The notes beneath the pieces are model-generated. The model worked only from the letters and a program-made list of their open reading frames with translations, ran no database searches and was not told the origin of the DNA. DNA of 64,000 nt, taken from NCBI GenBank assembly GCA_958299035.1, contig CATQJL010000316.1, forward strand, positions 5,358,674-5,422,673, read 5' to 3'. Both the position numbers and the translations under genes were made by a program. This stretch comes from Cylicocyclus nassatus (Eukaryota; Nematoda; Chromadorea; Rhabditida; Strongylidae). Of this stretch, positions 32,216 to 44,562 are shown piece by piece (within the stretch, counting starts at the first letter, position 1; each line of letters starts with the position of its first letter).

Positions 32216-35200
32216 TCTTCCAACCCTCCATGCAAACTTAGGTCTCGGGCAGAGTTCAATCGATTATATCGCCTCGCGATTCTCTAAGCAAGACAACAGT
32301 TACGAGTCCACTGCATGCCGATCATTTTACATTTCGGTTGTGATAGTTATTCATGATTAGTCATCTGGAAAATCTATCACAACCGAAATGCAAGATGGTC
32401 GGCATGTAATGGACTCGTAACTGTTGTCCTGCTGGAAAACCGCGAGGCAATGAAACCCCTAAACTCCGCTCGAGGCCTTACACAATTTACTCTTTTTTCT
32501 TTCATGGAGAAACAGTTAATGAACCTCACTCTCTTTCATCAGCTAAGTCTTTAGATTTTCTTCTCTGCAAGGACCTGCATTGACAATGTGGCATATAGAT
32601 AGAAGACCACCGTGTTCTCGCAAACCTTCGATGCTATTATGATTGGTGCAGCAATGATTTTTTTGTGATTTTTATGCCCTTGCTCTGGAAATTCAAAAAA
32701 CGGTGAGATTCTTCAATAATCTTCGAATTAATGGGAGTAACTGTCACAGAAGGGTACAAAGCACATTAGGTTAATCCTGTGGCAACGTCGCAAGAAATCA
32801 CATGGAAGTATTAAGTAGCGTTAATGAGATTGTTGGCAATGACAAAAACACCAAAATGTGATTTGGAAGACAATTTGCTCACAGACCATAAACATCTTTT
32901 TGATCTTTCAGAAGACTGCATTACTTTTTAAGCCACGAGAAGATGAAATAAGCATATTTGCAAATGAAATAAAAATGGGGCACGTCTTTAATGCGCATTG
33001 GAACGCTAATTCCCAATCCGTCTTCAATGATGCTGAGCGGTTCTCCAATAAAACGTTGTGACGCTTCCACATCAGAATATGCACTCAACCCCGATTTGGT
33101 AAAATCACCATTACAAGCAAAAAATATTATGGTAGGTAAGGATAACCTGTTTTAATTGAGTCTGTTTCAAAATTCCAGTTTCAACTATTTCAAGTGCGCC
33201 CACCTCGCAAAACTGATGCGAAAAAAGCTCATAGCCTAGTCCTGAGAGTGTGTCAGCAGACAGCGAAAGCAGATTTGAGCCTAGCTCTTTGAGGAGCATT
33301 CTACTAGATTCTGTTTCATTAAGAATGGGCACAATCACTAAGTACCCCTTCCTGGCAAAATACGGTGAATTCTGACATGTGGGGTTTACACAGTTAATTT
33401 TTCCCTTCCAAGAAAGTACTGAAGATTTTCGTCTGCAGCATAAGTTAACTTAGCATGTAATTGAATCGGAAAACCTGCCAAAAATTCTTATTATTATGTT
33501 ATTTATTTCATAGACTAAAAAAGTTAGTAGTAGTCAACTGCCTTAACTTATCGTTGAAGCTACAGAGCTTATACTGTTGAATTGTGTGAATATTTCACCA
33601 AGCTTGCTCAAGAGTTGGCTTGAACATCAGAGAGTTCAAACTTTCGAGTCTTTTTTTACTTTTCCTTACTTTTAAGTTTACTTTTCTTTAGCGGACATAA
33701 AATCGTATATCCGTCCGCTTCTCTCCCTTAAAAGGCCGACCTAACAAGGGAATGGTCTCAAGTCGTCTTGCCAAAAACCAAAACAGCTGCGTAATATTTG
33801 GTACAGCGTAAAACGCTTCCATTGAATTCTTACGTGCTAAATGCCTCTCAAGCGAAGCCGATTCTTTTACAAAAAGATTACACATACTAAGTGCAAACTT
33901 GGACATGTAAGCTAGTATTAGGCGTACACTCGCTGGCCCATGATCCCCTAATGACCCACGGCAGCCAAACGTCTCTTCTTAAGCAATTTTTCTTTCTTCA
34001 AAGTTAATGAAAACTTTCCAAAGTTTTACTGATTGTCTAACCCAACAGTGCTAAGCATGTTGCTGATGAGAACAAATGCTGTGCTGGAGTCATGCAAATT
34101 GCGATGAACCACATGTTGAAAGTTGGAGTTATCAAAAATCTGATATTTCAGTAACTTAATTATTCTTATCAGCAACATGCTTAGCACTGTTAGGTCAGGT
34201 AGGCTGTGCAACTTCGAGAGGTTTTCGTAGACTTCAAAGAAGGAAAACGACTTTGAAGTAAAGACGTCGGCCGCTAAGGATCACCAGGGTGTTATACCAA
34301 AAGCTGAAACGCGGCTTGCACGGCTTCTTGCTTCTGTTTATCATTCCTCTAATGAAGAATGATGGAATACTTATGGATAGGTAGACAGCGTGAAATCCAG
34401 GTATTTGAAGCTTCAGGATATGAATCTTTCTTTAAAGCTGCAATTCCTCCCCCCCCCCCACGGGGGAATATGAATGCATAAGGCACTTGAACTGCACATA
34501 AAAACACCTTCGATTGCATCACCGCATCTTGCCAGCTTCGATCAAAATGAGTACAACTTGTCTCGTACGACTAGAGGAAAATGCTCTGTCAGGACACTTT
34601 AAGCTTCCATTCTCTTAAATTAAGTAAGCAAATCCGTAAATCGATATAAGGACCCGGTTTGTTGCAAAAATGGCCTATGTTTTTCTCTAGCGTCGAAAAA
34701 AATGAGTGTTTGCACAGTTCCAGCTCTATTGTGCAGGGACGGTGCCATCTATAGGTTACATTCACCCACGTACAATTTTTTTGCTTTATAGAGACTTTGG
34801 CAACCTATCGGACCTGTCTTTAAAGCATGCTAAAGGTCACCCTCATTTTCTCGCAACACCACTCTGTCCCTGTTCCACTTTTTTTGCGATACTCCCCGCT
34901 ATGTTTTCATAATTTGCATGCTCGCCTACCCCGCTTCACCAACTCCAGCTCTTCTGGCTAGACCTAACACATGTAATTTTGTCTTTTATTTGCAGAAAGT
35001 CGATAAAATCAACATAGGCAGTGGGCTTTTCCCAAATCCATGTTATTTTCGTTATTACCATGCTCATATGCCCCCTGTGCCAAGTTACTGTCCCGTAACT
35101 CAAAGTTTGCGGAAAGATGAAATCGATAAATCAATAGACAATTTCGAAAGTTCATATCATATTTAGAATCACCATGTTCCTCGCCTCTCTATGTCAAGTC

Positions 35201-36624
35201 CCGCTTCTAGCTCAAAGTTTGCAAAAAGCCGATGAAATCGATAAATCAATAGACAATTTGGAAAGTTCATATCGTATTCAGAATCAGCATGTTCCCACCC
35301 TCTATGTCAGGTCCCGCCTCATAGCTCAAGAATTGCAAAAAGCCGATGAAATCTGTAGACCAAAAAATAAGGAAGTCAATGAAACTGAAATTGTTCGATA
35401 ACGAAAAGTAGCCTACGATACCCTCCCCGCCCCGAAGTGTACGAGTACAAAGTCCGGATCGGATTGGTTAGAAATGCATTTTTTAGCTAGAACATACGTA
35501 CACACATACAGCCAAAAGAGTTTTCCGCTTGATATAGTGTGCCTCACAGCAAACAGCACCTGAACTAATAGATACGCCTGTAATGCGGGCTGCTTGCGCG
35601 CGCAGATTGTCGGCAATTCAGACGTAGCTATTTGTTCACGCGGAGATTTCACTGCAAAGTCTTAGCACCGCAAGCACAATGTATTAAGCGAAAATTCCAC
35701 TGGACTTTATGCATACATATAGCCAGACAGATGTCCAAACAGACAAATAGACATTCGGCTTTCTGGTGTCCCAAAAGTGCCTATCGTTTGATTGTTGTTG
35801 ACTTTCTTGTAAGAAGTCTCTCTAAAGGCCTTTGGTAAGGTTTGTAGACCTGGCTTCAACTTATATTGGATTTATAATATGAGCAAATTAATAATCCAAC
35901 TTCATCACTGTAGGAGCACGATGTAGGCGTCCGCGTTGCGCACGGAAAGCAACGCTGTTGCGTACAATGAAGACAGCTCACGACAGGAAGAAGCGCAGGG
36001 AAAAACAGGCTGCGAGAGTGCATGAGGAAAGAGGAGTACGCGAAATACACACCTTGCGCACTCTCCGCGCCGTGCGCGCACGCCCTATAGGAACTTACAG
36101 CACATGGCGTCACTGTGAAAAAGCCGTTTGGAAAAATTCCCCAAAAAAATGAAAATTCCGAACAAGGTTGATTTAGTACACAAATTTTTCACACAGTTCT
36201 TTCATAGCGCTTTTCATATGGCCTGATCAGATTTTTGACGAATAGCAGAAATTGGTTGTTATGGTATATCTGGCATAACTTAGAAAAGCGTTACGGCGAA
36301 ATGCGGGTTTCAGTTTGCTTCGGTAAAATGTGATCCCCTTTTACTCAAAACCCTTCTCAATGTTCCTACCGTAATCCTACAGCAATACGGAAATTTTTGA
36401 TTGGCATCACACATTATTATTACCAAACAGTAGGCACATTTGTTTGGGCCACCCTATATAAGATAATTCTGACAGCAAATAGCACGACTAAGGCAATTAC
36501 GTGAAGAACATTTATCTCAGCTACTTTTTTTTATAATAGTTGGAGTCTTATTCAGACGTGAGCATGATTTAAAAACTAGCAAGACACTTGCGATGTGATA
36601 CTCTAGTCTAACAATTATTTATTT
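32216..36624. repeat. Segment B, unit 2
   Basis: B copy with hairpin at 32271-32448, foldback at about 33971-34267, tandem repeats at about 35085-35360 and the mariner-like remnant at about 35760-36470. Lacks the TTAGGTTGTCCC element seen at 12227. A poly-C tract occurs at 34450. No intact gene. Confidence 0.8.
32858..33061 (+). pseudogene. Decayed ORF of segment B, copy 3
   Basis: Identical to the remnant at 15878-16081, with the same frameshift. The shared lesion supports exchange between B' of unit 1 and B of unit 2. Confidence 0.3.
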
Positions 36625-37079
36625 ACTAGCTGCTGTCCCCGGTCCCGCCCGTGCCGAGAGTCCAGAATGGCCCAGCGTAGGGTGTGCTTCAAGATGTATA
36701 CTTACCAGCCCTCCACTTTCTTCAGTTCATATCTTCTGTTACTCTCCTGCTTCACCTCCATGTCAGTTCCTGCGCTCGTTTAGTATCCGTGGTGAATAGT
36801 CTTCTTTCTTGACCAACTCGCTTCATGACACCGCATGCTCCTCACCGCAAAATGTAAATGATCTCTACCACCCCTTACTACTTAAGTTGCAGAAATGAAT
36901 GGTATATCCTTCATTTTCCTAGATTTTAGTAAACAAAATCAATAAATCGACAGAAGGACCCAGCGAATTGTCGCCAAAAGTAGCCTATCTTCTGCGCCAT
37001 GGCTTGTTTATAGGGGAACAAAATTCAGCCTCTTCGGTTCACATACAAAGGAGTCTATAAGCCACAAACATCCTAACAA
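36625..37079. mobile_element. Unclassified inserted sequence starting CTAGCTGCTGTCCCC
   Basis: First part of the composite insertion private to unit 2. Starts CTAGCTGCTGTCCCCGGTCC and contains AAATCGACAGAAGGACCCAG, which resembles B sequence near 12070-12100 (AAATCGATATAAGGACCCGG). It may be a SINE-like element or a diverged B fragment. No ends could be paired. Confidence 0.35.
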
Positions 37080-37203
37080 ACAAAGGTACAGTAACTTCCT
37101 GTTTCCTCCTTTCTTAACCTCGGCATAGTTAGTTGTAATGTGGTGAGTAGTTAGTATGCCAGCACGAGGTTAGTAGATTTATTGTTAGTAGTGGCGGCCT
37201 AAC

Positions 37204-37228
37204 GTTTCGGCGATTTCGTCTTCTTCAG
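37204..37228 (-). ncRNA. Hammerhead-like core in Penelope-like terminal repeat
   Basis: The - strand reads CTGAAGA, a 4-bp stem II with one mismatch and AAAT loop, then GAAAC. The opposite repeat (+ strand, about 38529-38553) has a perfect GACG/CGTC stem II but CTGAAAA in place of CTGANGA. Each copy thus carries one lesion. Stems I and III not resolved. Confidence 0.35.
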
Positions 37229-37447
37229 AGGCCTAAAGTGGTAGGAGATTTAGATCTTATGCTCTACCCCACCACAAACCTTCTCCACCCCTGGCCAGCC
37301 TCGATTCCACCCCCGAATGTTACAAAGAAAATACGCAAGTACGCAAAAGACGAACTGACCTCCTCCGCCGCTGCCGCTCAGGTGGATGTTGAATGCGGCC
37401 GTCCTCGAGTGCCACTAGTATGGAATACAGTGTATACCATATTGATA

Positions 37448-38221
37448 TTAAACAGTGGCATTCTTCAACTCACATAATGCCATAAAAGGCATAAAGTCAT
37501 TCGTGATTGACGCACACTCATTTCGGTTGTTCGTGCATGGATTTCTTGCAAAAATCCAGAATGCCTCGAGAGCTTTTCTACTAGCAGTATCAGACTCGTA
37601 TGCCAGTATAGTGCACGTAATTTCGAAGTCTTTACCACAATGGAATTCAACCCTATGTTTACCAAGCGGTGTGGTAAGACTTCCCCGTCTTTTGCTGGCA
37701 AGATGTTCCTTTATTCTTACCCAAAGCGGTCTCCCAGTCTCTCCGATATAAGTGGCGCTGCACTCGACACATTCAATCTCATATATAACACCCGTTTTAC
37801 CGCAGTCACCAACTTTACCGGATGGACAAACTACGCAGTCTTGGACTCTGCAGTAGTTGTCGTATAGTCTGTTACGAACTAGCCGCTTTCTGATGTTATC
37901 ACTAGGGATATCAACTAAAATGACATCGTCTTTCAAGTTCGCACGATCAATGCATCGCCGCACTGCAGCACTAGTTTCGTCAGAAACGAAAGGAAGGCAA
38001 AGAGGTACTTTCTGTTGGTGCTGATTGCTACGAGTGGAAATGGATGGTCTTCTGCGTCCTTTTTGGGGCGCGTAACCATTCATTCGAGCAATCTCCAGCG
38101 CCCTACTTTGTGATTCCTTCCGTTCTTCTTCTCCTGTGCATACGTTCGTTGCTGTTTTGAGCATGTTACGAATGACAGCTCTTTCAACAGCGATCGGATG
38201 TGCAGAACGAGCATTGATCAA
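37448..38221 (-). pseudogene. GIY-YIG endonuclease domain of Penelope-like element
   Basis: About 257 codons with no convincing ATG, so 5'-truncated. A Cys-rich linker has C124, C129, C132 and C140. The GIY-YIG nuclease follows: GVIY at 144-147, YIG at 158-160, TGRPLWVRIKEHL at 162-174 with the catalytic Arg, and Glu at about 219 in ALEAFWI. In intact elements this domain nicks the target for reverse transcription. The frame end lies inside the left inverted repeat. The reverse-transcriptase domain that should precede it is absent. Confidence 0.85.
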
Positions 38222-38649
38222 GATATTTAAGGCATAAAGTCATTCGTCATCACGAATGACTTTATGCCTTTTATGGCATTATGTGAGTTGAAGAATGCCA
38301 CTGATTAATATCAATATGGTATACACTGTATTCCATACTAGTGGCACTCGAGGACGGCCGCATTCAACATCCACCTGAGCGGCAGCGGCGGAGGACGTCA
38401 GTTCGTCTTTTGCGTACTTGCGTATTTTTCTTTGTAACATTCGGGGGTGGAATCGAGGCTGGCCAGGGGTGGAGGAGGCTTGTGGTGAGGTAGAGCATAA
38501 GATCTAAATCTCCTACCACTTTAGGCCTCTGAAAAAGACGAAATCGTCGAAACGTTAGGCCGCCACTACTAACAATAAATCTACTAACCTCGTGCTGGCA
38601 TACTAACTACTCACCACATTACAAAGGTACAGTGTTTGAGTTTTATATA

Positions 38650-39700
38650 TTAGGTCGTTCCGAAAGTTATGTCGCTTTTTTCAAACGTATGCCAAATCTC
38701 GTGTAACAAAGATGTGTAGGACATTCTGGTAGCATTTGATGCAGCATTTCATTCTCTTTCTAACGGTTATGAAGTTGTTGCAAAACGGTCAATGAGCTTC
38801 CAGAAAAGAGTCAAAATGTGCGACCTATGCTATTTGAGACGGCCAAGTTTCACAATTTTTCTAAAATTTTATAACAAACCTCAAAAAGAGTCCAAGTGAT
38901 GGATGGATAGAGCAAACCCTACAAGAAACAGTACAACTTTTTTCTATTTTCCAGAGCTCGTTATAATTTTTGTACAGATTTTTTGATGGAACCACTGAGT
39001 TTTAGCAGGCTCGTCTCAGACAAAAGTGCATCAAACGCCAGCAAGTCTTCCGATTTTGAAAGTTACAAAGATGGATTATGGTTTGTCAACAATTTTACAA
39101 ACCAAACGAGCATTTACCGCTTCGGTTTAGCAACTTTCAAAAATTTCGGGTACACCTTAGGGTGCCTTGGAAAAGTTGAATTATGATGATTTTATCCCGG
39201 AAAACTTGATGAATCGGAAACAAAAAACAACTAGTGAAAAGAGGAGAAAAAGCTGCGTCGAATGACACCCGAGTTGCTTGCCGGTTATTGTTCTGTGTGG
39301 TTTGAGTTGAACAAATATGCAATTTGATAGCATTGAAAAATTGATTCCAGAAACTCTAAAAAGCAGGCTAAGGAGAAGGAAAAATTATCCTGTGTCCTAT
39401 GGGGTTTGCTTTATCTAACTGTCACTTGCACATCTTCGGAAAATGAGTACTTTAGAAAAATAGCCGAACTGGACAATGGCAAAAATTTAGAAAAATAGCC
39501 GAACTGGACAATGGAAAAAAGCATAAGTCGCAGATTTTGGTAATTTTTCGAGAGCTCATTGAACATTATGCAGCGAAATTAGAACATCAGAAAGAGGATG
39601 AAGTGCTGCATCGAATGCTTTTAAGATCACTTGGAAATGTTGATTCCGCGAATAGTGGCGTTCATTCGAAAAAAGCGACATTACTTTCGGAACGACCTAA
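38650..39700. mobile_element. Mariner-like non-autonomous element, TTAGGTCGTTC type (unit 2)
   Basis: Ends TTAGGTCGTTCCGAAAG / CTTTCGGAACGACCTAA with TA at 38648-38649 and 39701-39702. Related throughout to 9833-10837 but at a different location. Holds a local direct duplication (GAAAAATAGCCGAACTGGAC twice near 39450-39510). No transposase. Confidence 0.8.
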
Positions 39701-39704
39701 TATA

Positions 39705-40513
39705 TTAGGTTGGAAACTAAGTTTTGCAACTGGTCTCATAACTTCCCTCTCACTCAACATGGCGCACTCAAATTTTGCCACTTCGTTGGTTATTATGTAA
39801 ACTACAAGCGCAGCTGCTGTCCTACCAAATTCTGACGTCGCAATGAGGGTTACGGTAGGTGTATGGTATGAAGGGGAAAAATTCAAAGTTTGACGGATTT
39901 GGCTGAAACTTGGCGGGGTGTTATTCGACATGCTGATCACGAAAACGATAGTAAAATTGCGTGATAAGGGCTTTTTTGTAGCATTACTGTAGGTGTACGA
40001 TATGGGGTCTCACCCTAAACAAGGAAATGGCGTTGATTCAACAAATGAATATGATATTCGCGTTCAGCAGGTCAAATAACCTTACTATGTAAAGTTTCGG
40101 CGGAATTTGAGCTCCGGACTCTTTAGTCATTAACGGTTGTCCCCAACAGTTCTTGCGTACATCGACTCGTTCGACTTTGTAAGGACGCCAAATCTCGATA
40201 TGCCCCTAAATTTTGCTTCTTTCTTACTAGGCGAAAGGAGTCAATCTCCAGCAATAATTTATAGACGAATCCGGATTACTGCGCATGGTCTAAGCTGCCA
40301 AAGGCTTCATTTTAGCTTGGAGCCCCAAAAATTCTCAAATTTCACTAGTTTTCGAAAAAAGCCTGAAACTTTTCTATTTCGTGTTCAAAATTTAGACAAT
40401 TTGTGCTCACTTGTAGTTCACATTGCATTCTACACAACGCCAAAGTTTGAGTGCGCAGTGTTGGATGAGAGTGAAGTTATGAAATCAGTTGCAAAACTTA
40501 GTTTCCAGCCTAA
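39705..40513. mobile_element. Mariner-like non-autonomous element, TTAGGTTGGAAAC type
   Basis: About 40-bp inverted ends: TTAGGTTGGAAACTAAGTTT and, inverted, TTAGGCTGGAAACTAAGTTT. Flanked by TA (39703-39704, 40514-40515), directly abutting the previous element. Its interior resembles segment D at 27820-28400. No transposase. Confidence 0.8.
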
Positions 40514-40520
40514 TATATAG

Positions 40521-40818
40521 ATTCAATTGTGCTGAGAGCCCTAGTTTCAATCTAGGTCCTCCTCGGTGTTGCAATGACAGGAAGTTTACGAAGGCCTATT
40601 TATTCGTTGCACTGCGCTCTCGAAACATACTTTCTCTCTGCTTTATGAATCAGCGTTCATAGTTTGCAAATTTTCGAGCCAAAAAAACGCTTGACATCCC
40701 AAAAGTCGAATTAGAGCCCATTTTCTCGTAGAAGAAATACTGAACTGGAACTGACAAGCTGGAAAGAAATGCATAAGTCAGTCTAAGTCTCAGTCAGACT
40801 AAGTCTCATAACTTAGAC
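40521..40818. repeat. Spacer S, unit 2
   Basis: Same spacer as 14946-15240, resuming directly after the composite insertion. Confidence 0.75.
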
Positions 40819-41493
40819 ATCCCTTCCATGCAAACTTTGGCCTCGGGCAGAGTTCGAGCAATTTTATCGCCTCGCGATTTTCTAAACAAGACAACAGTTA
40901 CGAGTCCATTGCATGCCGATCATTTCACATTTCGGTTGTGATAGTTATTCATGATTAGTCGTCTGGAAAAACTATCACAACCGATATGCAAGATGGTCGG
41001 CATGTAATGGACTCGTAACTGTTGTCCTGTTGGAAAATCGCGAGGCAATGAAACCCCTAAACTCCGCTCGAGGCCTCACACAATTTAGTCTTTTTTCTTT
41101 CATGGAGAAACAGTTAATGAACCTCACTCTCTTTCATCAGCAAAGTCTTTAGATTTTCATTCTCTGCAAGGACCGGCATTGACAATGTGGCATATAGCTA
41201 GAAGAAAGCTGTGTTTCTGCAAACCTTCGATGCTATTATGATTGGTGCAGCAATTATCTTTTTATGAATATAATGCCCTTACTCTGGAAATCCAAAAAAA
41301 CGGTGAGATTCTCCAATAATCTTCGAATTAATGGAAGCAACTGTCATAGAAGGATACAAAGCACATTAGATTAATCCTGTGGCAACGTTGCTCACATGGT
41401 AGTATTAAGTAGCGTTAATGAGATTGTTGGCAATGACGAAATCACCAAAATCCGACTTGGAAGACAATTTGCTCACAAAAAATAAGCATCTTT

Positions 41494-41784
41494 TTGAGTC
41501 AGAAGACTGTATTAATTTTTAGGCCAAGAGAAGATGAAATAAGCATATTTGCAAATGAAATAAATGTGGGGCATGCCTTTAATGCGCCTTGGAATGCTGA
41601 TTCCCATTCTGTCTTCAGTCTGAGCGATTCTCCAATGAAACGTTGTGACGCTTCTAACATCAAAATATGTACTCAACTTTCCAATTTGATAAAAACAGCA
41701 TCACAAGCAAAAAATATTATGGTAGGCAAGATTAACCTGGATTCAATTGAGTCTGTTTCAAAATTCCACTTTCAACTATTTTGA
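41494..41784 (+). pseudogene. Decayed ORF of segment B, copy 4
   Basis: 96-codon version with RPREDEISIFANEI and SPMKRCDASNIKICTQ, nearly the same as 59597-59887. It lacks the upstream part seen at 8782. A TGA precedes the downstream region. Confidence 0.35.
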
Positions 41785-43317
41785 TGCGCCCACCTTGCAA
41801 AACCGACGCGAAAAAAAGCTCATAGCCTAGTCCTGAGAGTGTGTCAGCAGACAGCGAAAGCAGATTTGAGCCTAGCTCTTTGAGGAGCATTCTACTATAT
41901 TCTGTTACATTAAGAATGCACGTTACACAGTTAATTTTTTCCTTCCAAGAAAGTACTGAAGATTTTCGTCTGCAGCATAAGTTAACTTAGCATGTAATTA
42001 AATCTGAAAACCCTGCCAAAATTCCCATTATTATGTTATTTATTTCATAGAAAAAAATTAGTAGTCGCCAACTGCCTTAACTTATCATTGAAGCTACAGA
42101 GCTTATACTGTTGAATTGTGTGAATATTTCACCAAGCTTGCTCAAGAGTTGACTTGAACATCAGAGAGTTCAAACTTTTGAGTTTCTTTTTTTCTTTTAC
42201 TTTTCTTTACTTTTAAGTTTACTTTTCTTAAGCGGACATAAAATCGTATATCCATCCGCTCCTCTCCCTTGAAAGGCCGACCTAACAAGAGAATGGTCTA
42301 AAGTCGTTTTGCCAAACCCCAAAACAGCCGCGTAATATTTGGTGCAGCGTAAAACGCTTCAATGAATTTTCCTTACTTGCTGAATCCCTCTCAAGCAAAA
42401 CCAATTCTTCTACAAGAAGATTACTCATACTAAGCGCAAACTTGGACTGTAAACGCAGAGTATTAGGCGTGCACTCGTTGGCCCATGATCTCCTAATGAC
42501 CCTCGGCAGCCAAACGTGGATTTTTCAGCAATTTCTCTTTCTTTGGGGTTGATGGAAACACTCGTTGTACCGGTTGTCTGACCCAACAGTGCTAAGCATT
42601 TTGCTGATGAGAACAAATGCTGTGCTGGAGTCATGCAAATTGCGATGAACCACATGTTGAATGTTGGAGTTATCAAAAAATTCGATATTTCAATAACTTA
42701 ATTATTCTTATCAGCAACATGCTTAGCACTGTTAGGTTAGGTAAGCTGTGCAACTTTGGGAGGATTTCGTAGACTTCAAAGAAGGGAAACAACTTTGAAG
42801 ATAAGACGTCGGCCGCTAAGGATCGCCAGGGTGTTATACCAAAAGCTGAAACGCGGCTTGTACGGCTTCTTGCTTCCGTTTATAATACCTCTAATGAAGG
42901 ATGATGGAATACTTACGGATAGGTAGACAGCGTGAAATCCAGGTATTTGAAGTTTCAGGATATGAAGCTTTCTTTGAAGCTGCAATCCCTTCCCGGCGGG
43001 AATATCAATGCATGCGGCACTTGAACTGCAAAACACCTTTGGTTTGCATCACCGCATCTTGCCAACTTGGATCAAAATGAGTACCGCTTGTCTCATATGA
43101 CTAGAGGAAAATGCTCGGTCAGGACACTTTAAGCTTTCATTTTCTTAAATTAAGTGAGCAAATCCGTAAATCGATATAAGGACCCGGTTTGCCGCAAAAA
43201 ATGGCCTGTGTTTTTCTCTAGCGTCGAAAGAATAAGTGTGCACATTTTCAGCTCTATCAGTGCATGGACGGTGCCATCTATAGGTTACATACACGTACAA
43301 TTCTTCTGCTCTATAAC

Positions 43318-44548
43318 CAGGGCCCTGCACGAGGTCGGCAATTGACAAGCTGGAAATCGTTTTGGGGCCAAAAAGCAAAGGGGAAATCGTTTTTGCGGGG
43401 TCCGGGGTGGAGCCCCGAAAAAAAAAATTGGTAGTTCATGCTCGCTACTTATCTTGACATGTTATGTGCCTCAACAGGCGAATGCTGGAGTTCGCGCGCG
43501 TCAAACCGCGCCGTCGCTAACTGCCGCACGCGCGACGTCGCCCAAGCGATACTATTTGTAGCAGCATACATGACTAGTTCTCTATGTATGTGTAACGATA
43601 TGACACCAAATTTTGTATGCGAATGGAGAGAGGCTAGTGGAAACATAGTATGAAAAATTATGAAAAACTTATGTGAACGGAACGAATAATTAGCATTTTT
43701 CCGAGAATCTAAATGAAGATGTGAATTCAAACGGCTCGTTTAAACGCGCAGATGAACGATATGGTATGAAACTTGGTAAGTACATGCACACGGGCTTGGA
43801 GGGCTTAATTGAGGAGTTTCATTGAAAAATTATCTGACTGAAGGTTGTGGCAAACTTTTTTCTGAAAATTTTGCGCTACCAAAGAAATGGAAAAATGGCT
43901 CGTTTACGCAGAGGTAACGAAATCGCGCGGGATTCGGTGTGTATGTGCGCAATAGGACTAAGTAATAAAGTATGAAATATTATGAAACACTTATGTGAAT
44001 GAAGAGCGTGCTTAACCAATTTCCAAATTAGGTCGGCATTTTCCGACCTAATTCCCACCTGAGGTCGGCAAAACTCTCAATTCACATAATTTTTTTCAAA
44101 ATTCTTACATAAATCTGTTGTACACCTAGAGTTTACTACATGGTGAAATTTTGATTCCGAAACTCCTCCTCTTGTCCTTGTTAGAGCCCAAAATCGCATC
44201 AGCAGCCTAGCTTTCTAAGATGGAAAGCGCGCCCCAGTCAATCGGTACGCGCGGGAACGGCGTCTCTCATTCCTATAATTGCGTTTCTTTGATATTTTCT
44301 CATTCCTTAATCATTTTTCTTGCTTATTTTTCTTCCTGTTTCCTATCTTGATACAGCTGAGGAGTAATTTGAGGAATTCGAGCAATTTGGGCGCTTTTGA
44401 GCGCTTTTAGGCGAAGTGTGGCCGGTAATCTCGACGCACAAGCACAAAACGTCATTTTTGGGCTCAAGGGGGTATTCGTAAAATTTATTGGGATCAAAGG
44501 GGAATTCGTTTTGGAAAACCCCGTTTGCCCACCTCGTGCCGGGCCCTG
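43318..44548. mobile_element. 1.23-kb hAT-like element, private to unit 2
   Basis: Ends CAGGGCCCTGCACGAGGT and, inverted, CAGGGCCCGGCACGAGGT. 8-bp flanks TCTATAAC / TTTATAAC differ at one base. Units 1 and 3 have no such element here, though unit 3 has another one at the same TTTATAAC site. Interior has a GC-rich stretch (43490-43545) and two copies of TATGAAA..TTATGAAA(A/C)ACTTATGTGAA. No transposase frame. Confidence 0.8.
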
Positions 44549-44562
44549 TTTATAACTACATA

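Larger units (their letters stand above)
37093..38620 (-). mobile_element. Truncated Penelope-like element with inverted repeats
   Basis: Flanked by a perfect 13-bp duplication ACAAAGGTACAGT (37080-37092, 38621-38633). A 43-base one-sided tail (37093-37135) containing CTCGGCATAGTTAG is followed by long inverted repeats (about 37136-37508 and 38250-38620). Between them on the - strand lies a GIY-YIG endonuclease frame. TSD, tail and inverted repeats match the known structure of Penelope-like insertions. The reverse transcriptase is missing, so this copy cannot move alone. Confidence 0.88.

Noticed and set aside
32055..32360. 101-codon frame also at 58754-59059
   Set aside because: It runs into the segment B hairpin; codon content looks random and unit 1 lacks it.
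43439..43730. Frames of 71 and 93 codons within the hAT-like element
   Set aside because: They overlap on opposite strands in a GC-rich interior and show no transposase motif.
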